Assembly: GCA_965369945.1 (NCBI GenBank)
Contig: CBDUST010000056.1
Coordinates: forward strand, 1-19,061
Source: JADFNO01 sp965369945
GTDB lineage: Bacteria; Planctomycetota; Phycisphaerae; Phycisphaerales; SM1A02
DNA: 19,061 nt
Reading direction: 5' to 3'
Positions 6,470 through 13,375 of this stretch are shown piece by piece (the first letter of the stretch is position 1; every line of letters starts with the position of its first letter). The position numbers were made by a program, and so were the translations under genes. The notes below the pieces were generated by a model. It did no database searches, was not told the DNA's origin, and worked only from the letters and a program-made list of their open reading frames with translations.

Positions 6470-6725
6470 ATGAACGCTGCTGACATTCTCCATATTTCTG
6501 CTGGGCGCAAGTTCTGCTCTACTTCTTGCAGCGCATTTTGTCCCGCCGATCTCAAAGGCCGAGGCGGCTCGACAGCAACACCAGCTCGAAGACGATGCCC
6601 AAGAGTTGCTCGATACACGCGGCTACCATCATTGCCTAATTTCGCCGGAGCCAGATCCTGAGCTGTACTGGTCGAACGGCGTGAAGCGCTTTCCGATCGC
6701 GGAGTGCTACCACTCGTTCAAGTGA
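6470..6725 (+). pseudogene. Small exported protein, frame broken at the start codon
   Basis: The frame 6474-6725 is open for 83 codons but has no ATG, GTG or TTG start in its first part. It reads TLLTFSIFLLGASSALLLAAH, a good signal peptide or membrane anchor, then a Glu/Gln-rich helix and the ending ELYWSNGVKRFPIAECYHSFK. An ATG at 6470 lies one base out of phase. If ATGAACG were ATGACG, the product would be a standard 84-residue secreted protein. It is either a recent one-base insertion or a sequencing error. I do not recognise the family. The overlapping frame from 6458 is Cys/Ser/Arg-rich and looks like a shadow. It is the only coding-like stretch in the 5999-6814 gap. Confidence 0.4.
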
Positions 6726-6814
6726 TTGCTGCGGTCAACCAAACCGGAGCGATGGGACCGAAAAGACCTGCCGGCCCAGGTGTTTCTGCGAGGCGAGCGC
6801 CGCCGCGGGCCGGT

Positions 6815-7636
6815 CTACGGGCCGGTCGGGGGCTCTTCGCCGGGCAGAGGCGCGGGGGGATTCGTGGCGAACGGCTCTTCGTTACGCAGGCGTCGAGCGA
6901 TGTCGGCCAGGATTCTGGGGTCGGTGCTGGCGGAAAGATGGGCTGCCGAGAAGGGGGGATTGGCAACCCACCACGGGGAGGCGCCCGGCGCAGATGCATT
7001 CTCAGCGCCGACAATCATGTCGCCCAGACGGGTATAGGTCAGCAGTTCGTATTCCGCGTCTTGGAGCTGCGAATCCAGGCCTGCCAGAAACGCCGAACCG
7101 GCCCGCATGTCGATCGTGCGCTCATCGAGTGTGGGGAGCCCTGCAAGTTTGGCCCCACGGTGCGGCGTGCTAATCGTGAACAACCGCTTGATGCGAAGGC
7201 GCTTGCCCGAGGCGTTCTCCGTGGCTGCGAGCCGTGCGACAAGACCGCCCATCGAGTAACCGATGACGTCAACTTCGATCGTGTTTGCCGGATCGTCGCT
7301 GGGAAATGCTTGTTCGACCGCGTCAACGAGATGTTCACGGCAGGCATCGAATGTGAGCAGTGATAGGCCGAAGAACGAGACGCTCAGAATGCGATCGTCA
7401 TCTGAGGTTATGTTTCGGAGTTTGCGTACGAGGCTGGGGGCGATCAATCCCGGGTCATGGATGCCGGCGGCAACGATCAGTGGTCGCTGTAGTGGTTCGG
7501 GCTCAAGTTGCATTTCGTGCAATACCGCTTTTGCGTCGTTGTAGACAAGCGCAAAGGACGGGTTGAGCGGCTCGTCCGCTGAACAGCCGCCGCAAAAGAG
7601 CAAGCAGGCGCACAACAGTCCGCCACGGAGCGTCAT
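6815..7636 (-). CDS. Lipase-like alpha/beta hydrolase, probable lipoprotein
   Basis: The 273-residue product from the ATG at 7636 begins MTLRGGLLCACLLFCGGCSA. This is a signal peptide ending in Cys18, which could be lipidated, although Cys at -3 is unusual for a lipobox. The hydrolase fold shows the nucleophile elbow GYSMGG (Ser128), the lipase stretch LFTISTPHRGAKLAG, an Asp in LGDMIVGAENA (about D206) and a His in AAHLSASTDPRIL (H233). These make a plausible Ser-Asp-His triad as in PGAP1-like and triacylglycerol lipases, so it probably acts on ester lipids in the envelope. The tail is Pro/Glu-rich (NPPAPLPGEEPPTGP). An upstream start would add 29 residues before the signal peptide and is less likely. 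It lies 93 bp after ispG and could be co-transcribed; no metabolic link is evident. Confidence 0.82.
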   Translation of the reverse strand: MTLRGGLLCACLLFCGGCSADEPLNPSFALVYNDAKAVLHEMQLEPEPLQRPLIVAAGIHDPGLIAPSLVRKLRNITSDDDRILSVSFFGLSLLTFDACREHLVDAVEQAFPSDDPANTIEVDVIGYSMGGLVARLAATENASGKRLRIKRLFTISTPHRGAKLAGLPTLDERTIDMRAGSAFLAGLDSQLQDAEYELLTYTRLGDMIVGAENASAPGASPWWVANPPFSAAHLSASTDPRILADIARRLRNEEPFATNPPAPLPGEEPPTGP

Positions 7637-7729
7637 TGCAATTGAAATGGAGTGATTACTCACGCACGGAGTGTATCGGCTTGGACCAGCGTCACGATAG
7701 AACATTGGTTCGCCGCGGCGCATTGCCGT

Positions 7730-8983
7730 TTAGGTGTGGCCAACAGTGAGCTTCTCGACTTGCCCGGCTGCGATCTTCTGTACGCCGCTGCCAAGCTCGC
7801 CGATCGGATCGGGCGGAACGATTTGTACGTTCTTGTCGCCAAGCTTGGCGTCGCCTCGCTGCACGCGCTCCTGGAAGTGGCGACAATGCGTGAGCAGTTG
7901 ATCGAGAATCTCTTGTTCGGGAACATTGGCGACGCGTTCACCTTGGACGTAGATAATGCCTCGACGGTTGCCGGCGAAGACCGCTATGTCTGCGCCTTCG
8001 GCTTCACCGGGGCCATTGACCACGCAACCCATGACAGCGACCTTGATCGGGAGCGTGATTTCGTCGGCCAGCTTCTTTCGCACTTGTTGAACGAGCGTGA
8101 ACAGGTCGACTTGAATCCGGCCGCAAGTGGGGCAGGCGATCAGCTCAGCGCCTTGGCGTGTACGCAGCCCCAGGCAATACAACATCTCCAGGGCATCTTC
8201 GACTTCGTGAACGTGATCGGAGGCGTAGCTGATGCGCACCGTGTCGCCGATTCCGTTGGATAGCAGCGTGCCTAGCGCGACCACGCTACGGATTGCGCCG
8301 GTTTCCTTGGGTCCGGCATGTGTGACGCCCAAGTGCAACGGATAATCAAAACGCTTGGAGACCTCGGTGTACACGTCGATCACTACACCGGCGTCCATCG
8401 ACTTGGCGCTAAGGCAAAGATCGTGGAAGTCGCGCTCCGCGAAGATGTCCAGGTATTCTTCAAGCTTGGCGATCATCAACGCGATCAGATGGCCATGTTT
8501 GTGATCGCAAAAGAACTTCCCGAGTTCCTTCATTCGGGTCTGCTTGTCTTTTCGCTCAACGATGGAGCCCTCGTTCACGCCGATGCGGATGGGGATGCCC
8601 GCGTCTTTGCAGGCATCGATGACACTATTGACTTGATCACGGTCGGAGATATTGCCGGGGTTGAGGCGGATCTTGTGGACTCCGGCCTCGACTGCCTCCA
8701 ACGCGCGTTGGTAATGAAAGTGAACGTCGGCGACAATGGGGATGGTCGTCTGGCGGAGAATCTCCGGCAGGGCGGCGGTGTCCTTGCGCTGCGGTACGGC
8801 GACGCGGACGATGTCCGATCCGGCCGCGGCCAGCCGATTGATCTCCGCCACACAGGCGTCGATTTCGTAGGTATAGCCTGCGGTCATAGTTTGTACGGAG
8901 ACAGGCGCGTCTCCGCCGATCGGCACGATGCCGGTGCGTTCGTTGCCGACGTTGATCTTTTTGGTGGGGCGTCGTGAGGTCAT
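7730..8983 (-). CDS. ispG: 4-hydroxy-3-methylbut-2-enyl diphosphate synthase
   Basis: IspG (GcpE) is the iron-sulfur enzyme of the penultimate step of the MEP isoprenoid pathway, converting MEcPP to HMBPP. The 417-residue protein has the TIM-barrel signatures VQTMTAGYT, DIVRVAVPQRKD, PIVADVHFHYQRAL, KIRLNPGNI and HLGVTHAGPKETGAIRS. The Fe-S domain follows, with cluster ligands C284 and C287 (LIACPTCGR), C320 (VMGCVVNGPGEA) and probably E327. This is the short bacterial type, slightly long because of a C-terminal tail after about residue 375. The ATG at 8983 lacks a Shine-Dalgarno site. A GATAAT on the minus strand (plus positions 9050-9055) could be its -10 box. It is divergent from the PilZ genes across a 214-bp gap. 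Confidence 0.95.
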   Translation of the reverse strand: MTSRRPTKKINVGNERTGIVPIGGDAPVSVQTMTAGYTYEIDACVAEINRLAAAGSDIVRVAVPQRKDTAALPEILRQTTIPIVADVHFHYQRALEAVEAGVHKIRLNPGNISDRDQVNSVIDACKDAGIPIRIGVNEGSIVERKDKQTRMKELGKFFCDHKHGHLIALMIAKLEEYLDIFAERDFHDLCLSAKSMDAGVVIDVYTEVSKRFDYPLHLGVTHAGPKETGAIRSVVALGTLLSNGIGDTVRISYASDHVHEVEDALEMLYCLGLRTRQGAELIACPTCGRIQVDLFTLVQQVRKKLADEITLPIKVAVMGCVVNGPGEAEGADIAVFAGNRRGIIYVQGERVANVPEQEILDQLLTHCRHFQERVQRGDAKLGDKNVQIVPPDPIGELGSGVQKIAAGQVEKLTVGHT

Positions 8984-9197
8984 GGCAGGCGGATTCTAAG
9001 GTGGGTGCGTTCCCCGGACCACGCGACGGTGCAAGAAGATGATCGCATGATTATCGGCAGCCGATGCCGCAAAGCATTTTTTCGCCTCACACTCGTATGT
9101 CAAATCGGTTTGTTCCGGCTCGGAGGAGATGCACGCGGATGATCCGCCAGCCCAGAATTATCGTGCCGGACAGATCAACCGATACCTCTAGGGCATC

Positions 9198-10397
9198 GTG
9201 CACACAGCAAGAGGGATATCGGTGGGCGCTGAGTTTACCAATCATTTGCACCTGACTAGCACCGAGCAGAGCAAGCTGCTGTGCCGCTTGGACCAAGGGT
9301 CGCCGGCCGGAAAGAGCGCCGAGCGCCGCCGGCACAAGCGATGTGAATATCGGGCGGAAGAAATCGCCATGATCGTCCAGCATCCCGGCGGCGGAAGCGG
9401 GCGGTTCCTCGTATGTGCGCGCAACATCTCGGCGAGCGGACTTTCGCTCATTCATGGCGGCTACTTACATCCGGGCACTGAATGCAGACTCCTGCTCTCT
9501 TGCCCGGACGGATCTCCCATGGCGCTATCCGGTGAGGTGATACATTGTCGGCACATCAGTGGCCATCATCATGAGTTGGGGATTCGTTTCCTGAACGAGG
9601 TGGATCCGTACGAGATTCTGACGCCCGAGCAGATCGAAGAGGCCGGCGGACTACTCACAGGGCGTGAATTGCCGACGCTTGATGGCTCGATCCTAGTTGT
9701 CGATGGATCAACGGCGGACCGGCGTTTGCTGGTGCATCATCTCAAGGCCACGGGCGTGGAAATAACCTCAGCGGCAACGCCGGGCGCGGCTCTTGACGCG
9801 GTGCGGAAACATGAATTTAACCTCGTGTTGTGCGATCTGAATCTCAAGGAAGAAGAGCCAGCCCGGATGATCGAGCAGATGCGGTCATACGAGGTCACCT
9901 GTCCGATTGTGGTCTTGACAGCCGAGACCGATCTGAAACTTCTGCTTCGGGCCAGATCCGCCGGAGCCAACGAAATCATTGGGAAGCCCTATAGCACAGA
10001 CGCGCTGATTACCGTCATGGCCGACTGGCTCGAACATACATCGATTAAGGATCCGATCTACAGCACTGTGGAAGACGATCCGGGGATGGCGGACCTGATC
10101 ATTGACTTCATCGAACAGGCAAGGCGAATGATGTTGAAATTACAAAAGGCGATCGCTGCCGAAAATCAGGTGGTCGTTCGTGAAGTGTGTCTGGCAATAC
10201 AAGGATCCGCTACGGGTTACGGTTTCGGCGCAGCGACTGCGGCAGCTCGCGATGTGCTTAAAACCATGGACGCTTGCGACGCTTCGAAAGAAAGCCAAGC
10301 ACAGCTGCGTCGGTTGGTATCGATCTGCGGGCGAATGAGCTGCACCTCGTCCGTGCGGCCGGCCCGAACGAAAGGTTCCGAGGGTAAGCGTGCTTAA
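9198..10397 (+). CDS. PilZ-receiver protein with degenerate Hpt-like tail
   Basis: Three parts are visible in 399 residues. A PilZ domain (about 43-145) has the c-di-GMP contacts RRRHKR (43-48) and NISASG (76-81). A CheY-like receiver (about 163-280) has D169, phospho-acceptor D213 in LCDLNL, T241 and K263; the usual second acidic residue next to D169 is Gly. A helical tail (about 290-380) resembles an Hpt domain, but its core reads CLAIQGSATGYGFG where Hpt proteins have HxLKGSA, so the phosphorylatable His is absent. This suggests a c-di-GMP sensor and two-component target in the cytoplasm, with no output enzyme. The GTG at 9198 is the first start after an in-frame TAG (9189). The next gene carries a sister PilZ domain. 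Confidence 0.85.
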   Translation: MHTARGISVGAEFTNHLHLTSTEQSKLLCRLDQGSPAGKSAERRRHKRCEYRAEEIAMIVQHPGGGSGRFLVCARNISASGLSLIHGGYLHPGTECRLLLSCPDGSPMALSGEVIHCRHISGHHHELGIRFLNEVDPYEILTPEQIEEAGGLLTGRELPTLDGSILVVDGSTADRRLLVHHLKATGVEITSAATPGAALDAVRKHEFNLVLCDLNLKEEEPARMIEQMRSYEVTCPIVVLTAETDLKLLLRARSAGANEIIGKPYSTDALITVMADWLEHTSIKDPIYSTVEDDPGMADLIIDFIEQARRMMLKLQKAIAAENQVVVREVCLAIQGSATGYGFGAATAAARDVLKTMDACDASKESQAQLRRLVSICGRMSCTSSVRPARTKGSEGKRA

Positions 10398-10421
10398 ACA
10401 GCGGAGCCCGGCGTTGTTGCG

Positions 10422-10967
10422 ATGTGCCGTGCGTCGCGTTCGGTTGATGAGGTGGCCAAGAAGCTTGATGATCGGGACCGGATTATGAAGAAGGATGAAT
10501 ATCGAAACACTGTTCGAATCAGCGACGACGAACGCCGTCGCCTGCTGGACGAGCTCGATCGCGCGCAAACGGTCGCCAGCGAAGATGTGAGTCCGGACGA
10601 TAGCCGCCGACGAGACCGCAGGTACACATACCGTCCCGGATCCATCTCGATCGCTGTTGAGCAACCCGGCGGCGTGACCACGTGCTTGTCGGTGTCGCCT
10701 CGAAACATCTCAGCCGGTGGAGTTGCCTTCCTCCATGGGGGTTTTCTCTACACGGGATCACAATGCATGTTACGGCTTAGACCGGAACTCGAGGAGACCA
10801 TGGAGACCGGGGGCGAGATTGTCAACTGCCGACATATCCAAGGGCTTCTCCATGAAGTCAGCGTAAAGTTCGACCGCCCAATTGATCCCAGCTTGTTCGT
10901 GCAAATCGACGAGAGCCAGGAAGCTGCACTGTCAGAGCAAGCGCCGCCCCAAAAAGAAGTCGGCTAG
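10422..10967 (+). CDS. PilZ domain protein, paralogue of the upstream PilZ
   Basis: The 181-residue protein has a charged helical N-terminus (DERRRLLDELDRA). A PilZ domain (about 62-165) follows, with RRRDRR before the barrel and NISAGG in it, the two c-di-GMP motifs. It shares with the preceding protein the pattern RNISA.G...LHGG.L..G..C.L.L, then G.I..CRHI.G..HE and F...IDP. The two domains are therefore close paralogues, probably from a tandem duplication. The gene starts 24 bp after its neighbour and is likely co-transcribed. A second ATG at 10485 (MKKDEYRN) is a reasonable alternative start; neither has a good ribosome-binding site. The tail is Glu/Gln/Pro-rich. Its specific target is unknown. 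Confidence 0.85.
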   Translation: MCRASRSVDEVAKKLDDRDRIMKKDEYRNTVRISDDERRRLLDELDRAQTVASEDVSPDDSRRRDRRYTYRPGSISIAVEQPGGVTTCLSVSPRNISAGGVAFLHGGFLYTGSQCMLRLRPELEETMETGGEIVNCRHIQGLLHEVSVKFDRPIDPSLFVQIDESQEAALSEQAPPQKEVG

Positions 10968-11128
10968 TTCCCTTTACTACGCTCTAAGAGCCAGTTGTCG
11001 CGGCAACCTTCATCGGGTTCTTCAGGTAATCTTCCGATCAAGCACTCCTTCTTCCGCAGCGGGTCAAGTGTGAGCTGAGGCCGTCGTCGCGTTGACACGG
11101 ACACCACGGTCGGTCGCCGAGGCGGCAC

Positions 11129-11157
11129 TTGCGCGGCTGGGCGCTGTGCAGTATGAT
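11129..11157 (+). promoter_or_regulatory. Candidate sigma-70-type promoter of the MFS gene
   Basis: TTGCGC (11129-11134) and TATGAT (11152-11157) are 17 bp apart; the -10 matches the consensus at five of six. Transcription would start near 11164. That leaves a 31-nt leader containing GGAGG (11181-11185) before the GTG at 11195. A promoter here argues against the longer TTG-initiated frame that begins inside it. Confidence 0.42.
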
Positions 11158-11194
11158 CGCCGCCACCACCGTTTTGCTGAGGAGGCGTCGGATC

Positions 11195-12583
11195 GTGGCC
11201 AGCCAAACCGCCAAACATCTCATCGGGCTTCGTTTGTCGGTGATGATGTTCATTCAGTTCTTCATCTGGGGCGCATGGTACCTCAGTGTGAGCTTGTACA
11301 TGTACGAGCATGGCATGGGGGATGCACGTTACTACGCTTACACCGCAGGTCCGCTGGCCGCGATCTTGGCACCTTTCTTCACTGGGCTTATCGCCGATCG
11401 TTTTTTCAATACCGAGCGAGTACTGGCAGGGTTGTTCTTGCTCGCCGGCGCCTTCATGCTGTTGTTGCCGGCGGTAGGGAACATGCAGGGTGTTGCGACC
11501 GCTTTTCAGGATGGGGCTGGCGGATCGCGCATTGTCACGGCTGAGAACGTGACCGTCTTGGGATTGACGATCGAAAAGGGAGAGCTTTTTAACTGGGTTA
11601 TTCTCGCACACATGCTTTGCTACATGCCGACAGTCGCGCTGACCGCAAGCATGTCATTCCATAATCTCAAGAAAGGCGCGGAGCAGTTTCCACTCATTCG
11701 CCTTTGGGGAACGATTGGGTGGATCGTGGCGGGGTTTATTCTCGCGCTCGGATTCACAGATGAGGCTGCCAAAGGAGAGATGAAAGCTATCCAATTCTAC
11801 CTCGGTGGAACTGCAAGCGTTGTGCTGGGTTTGTATTGCCTCACGTTGCCGCGCACACCGGCACCGAAGAAAGGCGAGCCGATCATTCTTCGTGATTTGC
11901 TGTTTTGGGACGCATGGCGTCAATTCCGACACGTTCCGTTCGCTGTTTTTATGATCGGTTCCTTCCTGGTGTGTATTCCTCTTGCCGCATACTACGCGTC
12001 TCTGCAACAGCAGATGGAAGCGATGGACATGACCTACATCGCTGCTTGGAAGAACACCGGCACGTTCCTCGAGGCGGGCATGATGTTCTTGATGCCATTC
12101 TTTTTCCGACGGCTAGGCGTAAAGTGGATGATCGTCATCGGCATCGGAGCGTGGGTCTTGCGATATATCCTGTTTTCGTTGGGCGCATCACCGCAGGGAG
12201 TTGCGCTGGTCATTGCTGGGATTGCCCTGCACGGAATCTGCTATGACTTTTTCTTCGTGACGGGCATGGTGTATGTGGACAAGTGCACGCCCGCAAACAT
12301 TCGAGGTCAGGCACAAGGAATGCTTGTTTTCTTTACGCAGGGACTCGGATTGCTCATCGGCGCAGTAGCGGCCGGTGAACTCGCCAAGAACGCGTTCGGT
12401 GATATCGCCAGCAATAGTGCACGGGCCCTGCCTTATTGGCCCAAGGTCTGGATGCCGTTAGCTGGTATGGCCACTGTGATCATGATCGTCTTCATTATCG
12501 CGTTTCGAGATCGCAGATCAGTGATGGATGAGGCTTCCGCTCAGGACCGGGGGGAAGCGGTTGCTGAAGAAGCAGCGCCTTGA
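11195..12583 (+). CDS. MFS transporter, nucleoside permease (NupG/XapB-like)
   Basis: The 462-residue integral membrane protein starts VASQTAKHLIGLRLSVMMFI and continues QFFIWGAWYLSVSLYM, the hallmark first helix of the nucleoside:H+ symporter group of MFS. About 12 hydrophobic segments can be followed, with a long loop after helix 3-4 (about 100-130, AVGNMQGVATAFQ...) and a charged C-terminus. Conserved pieces include PLIRLWGTIGWIVAGF and IRGQAQGMLVFFTQGLGLLIGA. Uptake of nucleosides is inferred from family resemblance; the exact substrate is unknown. The GTG at 11195 is chosen because GGAGG sits 9 nt before it. Frames starting at 11129 or 11153 add an Arg-rich stretch that does not belong to the family. 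Its 3' end overlaps the convergent TetR gene by 43 bp. Confidence 0.87.
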   Translation: MASQTAKHLIGLRLSVMMFIQFFIWGAWYLSVSLYMYEHGMGDARYYAYTAGPLAAILAPFFTGLIADRFFNTERVLAGLFLLAGAFMLLLPAVGNMQGVATAFQDGAGGSRIVTAENVTVLGLTIEKGELFNWVILAHMLCYMPTVALTASMSFHNLKKGAEQFPLIRLWGTIGWIVAGFILALGFTDEAAKGEMKAIQFYLGGTASVVLGLYCLTLPRTPAPKKGEPIILRDLLFWDAWRQFRHVPFAVFMIGSFLVCIPLAAYYASLQQQMEAMDMTYIAAWKNTGTFLEAGMMFLMPFFFRRLGVKWMIVIGIGAWVLRYILFSLGASPQGVALVIAGIALHGICYDFFFVTGMVYVDKCTPANIRGQAQGMLVFFTQGLGLLIGAVAAGELAKNAFGDIASNSARALPYWPKVWMPLAGMATVIMIVFIIAFRDRRSVMDEASAQDRGEAVAEEAAP

Positions 12584-13203
12584 ACTTGAGCTATTTGGCG
12601 TGCGGACGATTCCCCTGACAGGAATTTCAGGAGTAGTCGTGGGGTATCCGACCCGCGGGTGGATTGATCAGGGTCGTCACCGACAAGCGGGGCGGCCAAC
12701 GCGGTTCCGATGGAAACGATCCGAATAACAGATGCAAGCGTTTTGGCGGACTCGTCTCGGCGCACAATGCCGGTCTCTTGCAAATCACTGATCTGCTCGA
12801 CCAACACAGACTGTAACTTGTCGAAAAATCGCCCAATAGCGATCGCAATCTTCGGTTCAAGTGACGCATCGGTCAGCGCCTGAAGTATGAATCGGTATGG
12901 ATCAGGCTGGCGCTGCGAAATGGTCGGAAATCCAGCGACGAGCAGTTGCAAACGATCCGTTGGATGGAGAACGTCAACCGATCCCTCTTGGTATGCCTGA
13001 ATAAGTTCATCGCCGACCTCTTCTATCAACGTGACGAACAGATCGAGCTTGCTCGTGAAATGTCGGTATAGGATTGGCTCGGTGACGCCCGCGCTCTTGG
13101 CTAGCTCGGCGGTCGTCGTACCGCGAAAGCCGCGGCGCGCGAATAGATCAGCGGCCACCTCTAGCAATTGGCGACGCCGATCCGCAGCGCGCAGTCGTGG
13201 CAT
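12541..13203 (-). CDS. TetR/AcrR family transcriptional regulator
   Basis: The 220-residue protein from the ATG at 13203 has the TetR DNA-binding domain at residues about 5-55: RRRQLLEVAADLFARRGFRG, TTTAELAKSAGVTEPILYRH, then FTSKLDLF. The rest is a helical ligand-binding and dimer domain ending in a Ser/Ala-rich tail. TetR proteins usually repress a nearby transporter or enzyme gene until a small ligand binds. Here the obvious neighbour is the convergent MFS permease, but the two share 3' ends and not a promoter, so control of it is not shown. An ATG six codons upstream (13221) is possible. The gene lies downstream of topA on the same strand, separated by 172 bp and a repeat element. Confidence 0.9.
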   Translation of the reverse strand: MPRLRAADRRRQLLEVAADLFARRGFRGTTTAELAKSAGVTEPILYRHFTSKLDLFVTLIEEVGDELIQAYQEGSVDVLHPTDRLQLLVAGFPTISQRQPDPYRFILQALTDASLEPKIAIAIGRFFDKLQSVLVEQISDLQETGIVRRDESAKTLASVIRIVSIGTALAAPLVGDDPDQSTRGSDTPRLLLKFLSGESSARQIAQVQGAASSATASPRS

Positions 13204-13278
13204 GGTACGGCAATGGCACATGAGCGCGCAGTGTACCGCAGCTGGAGGTGTATTTCAGCTAGGTTCTGTGTGACGAAT

Positions 13279-13341
13279 AGTGGGACGGGCATCTTGCCCG
13301 TCTGTAAGAGTGAAGACGACGGGCTGGAAGCCCGTTCCACT
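13279..13341. repeat. Dispersed double-hairpin element (REP-like)
   Basis: Two hairpins lie in tandem: GACGGGCA-TCT-TGCCCGTC (13284-13302) and ACGGGCT-GGA-AGCCCGT (13319-13335). The outer ends AGTGGGA (13279-13285) and TTCCACT (13335-13341) are imperfect inverted repeats. Read-through peptides are of the TGILPV/DGLEARST kind that appears in many spurious planctomycete ORFs. The left half recurs at 1-35. It sits between topA and the TetR gene. Confidence 0.8.
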
Positions 13342-13375
13342 AAGAAGAGCACTCTCTTGATCCATCAGGCAGAAC

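Noticed and set aside
6704..7363. Plus-strand frame opposite the lipase gene
   Set aside because: The minus strand has a signal peptide, GYSMGG nucleophile and family motifs. The plus frame is Gly/Arg-rich with no recognisable feature.
9025..9110. Possible c-di-GMP (GEMM-I) riboswitch upstream of the PilZ genes, suggested by CCGCAAAGC near 9067
   Set aside because: Only a short stretch resembles the conserved ACGCAAAGCC. The tetraloop-receptor half, the GAAA loop and the second paired arm are missing.
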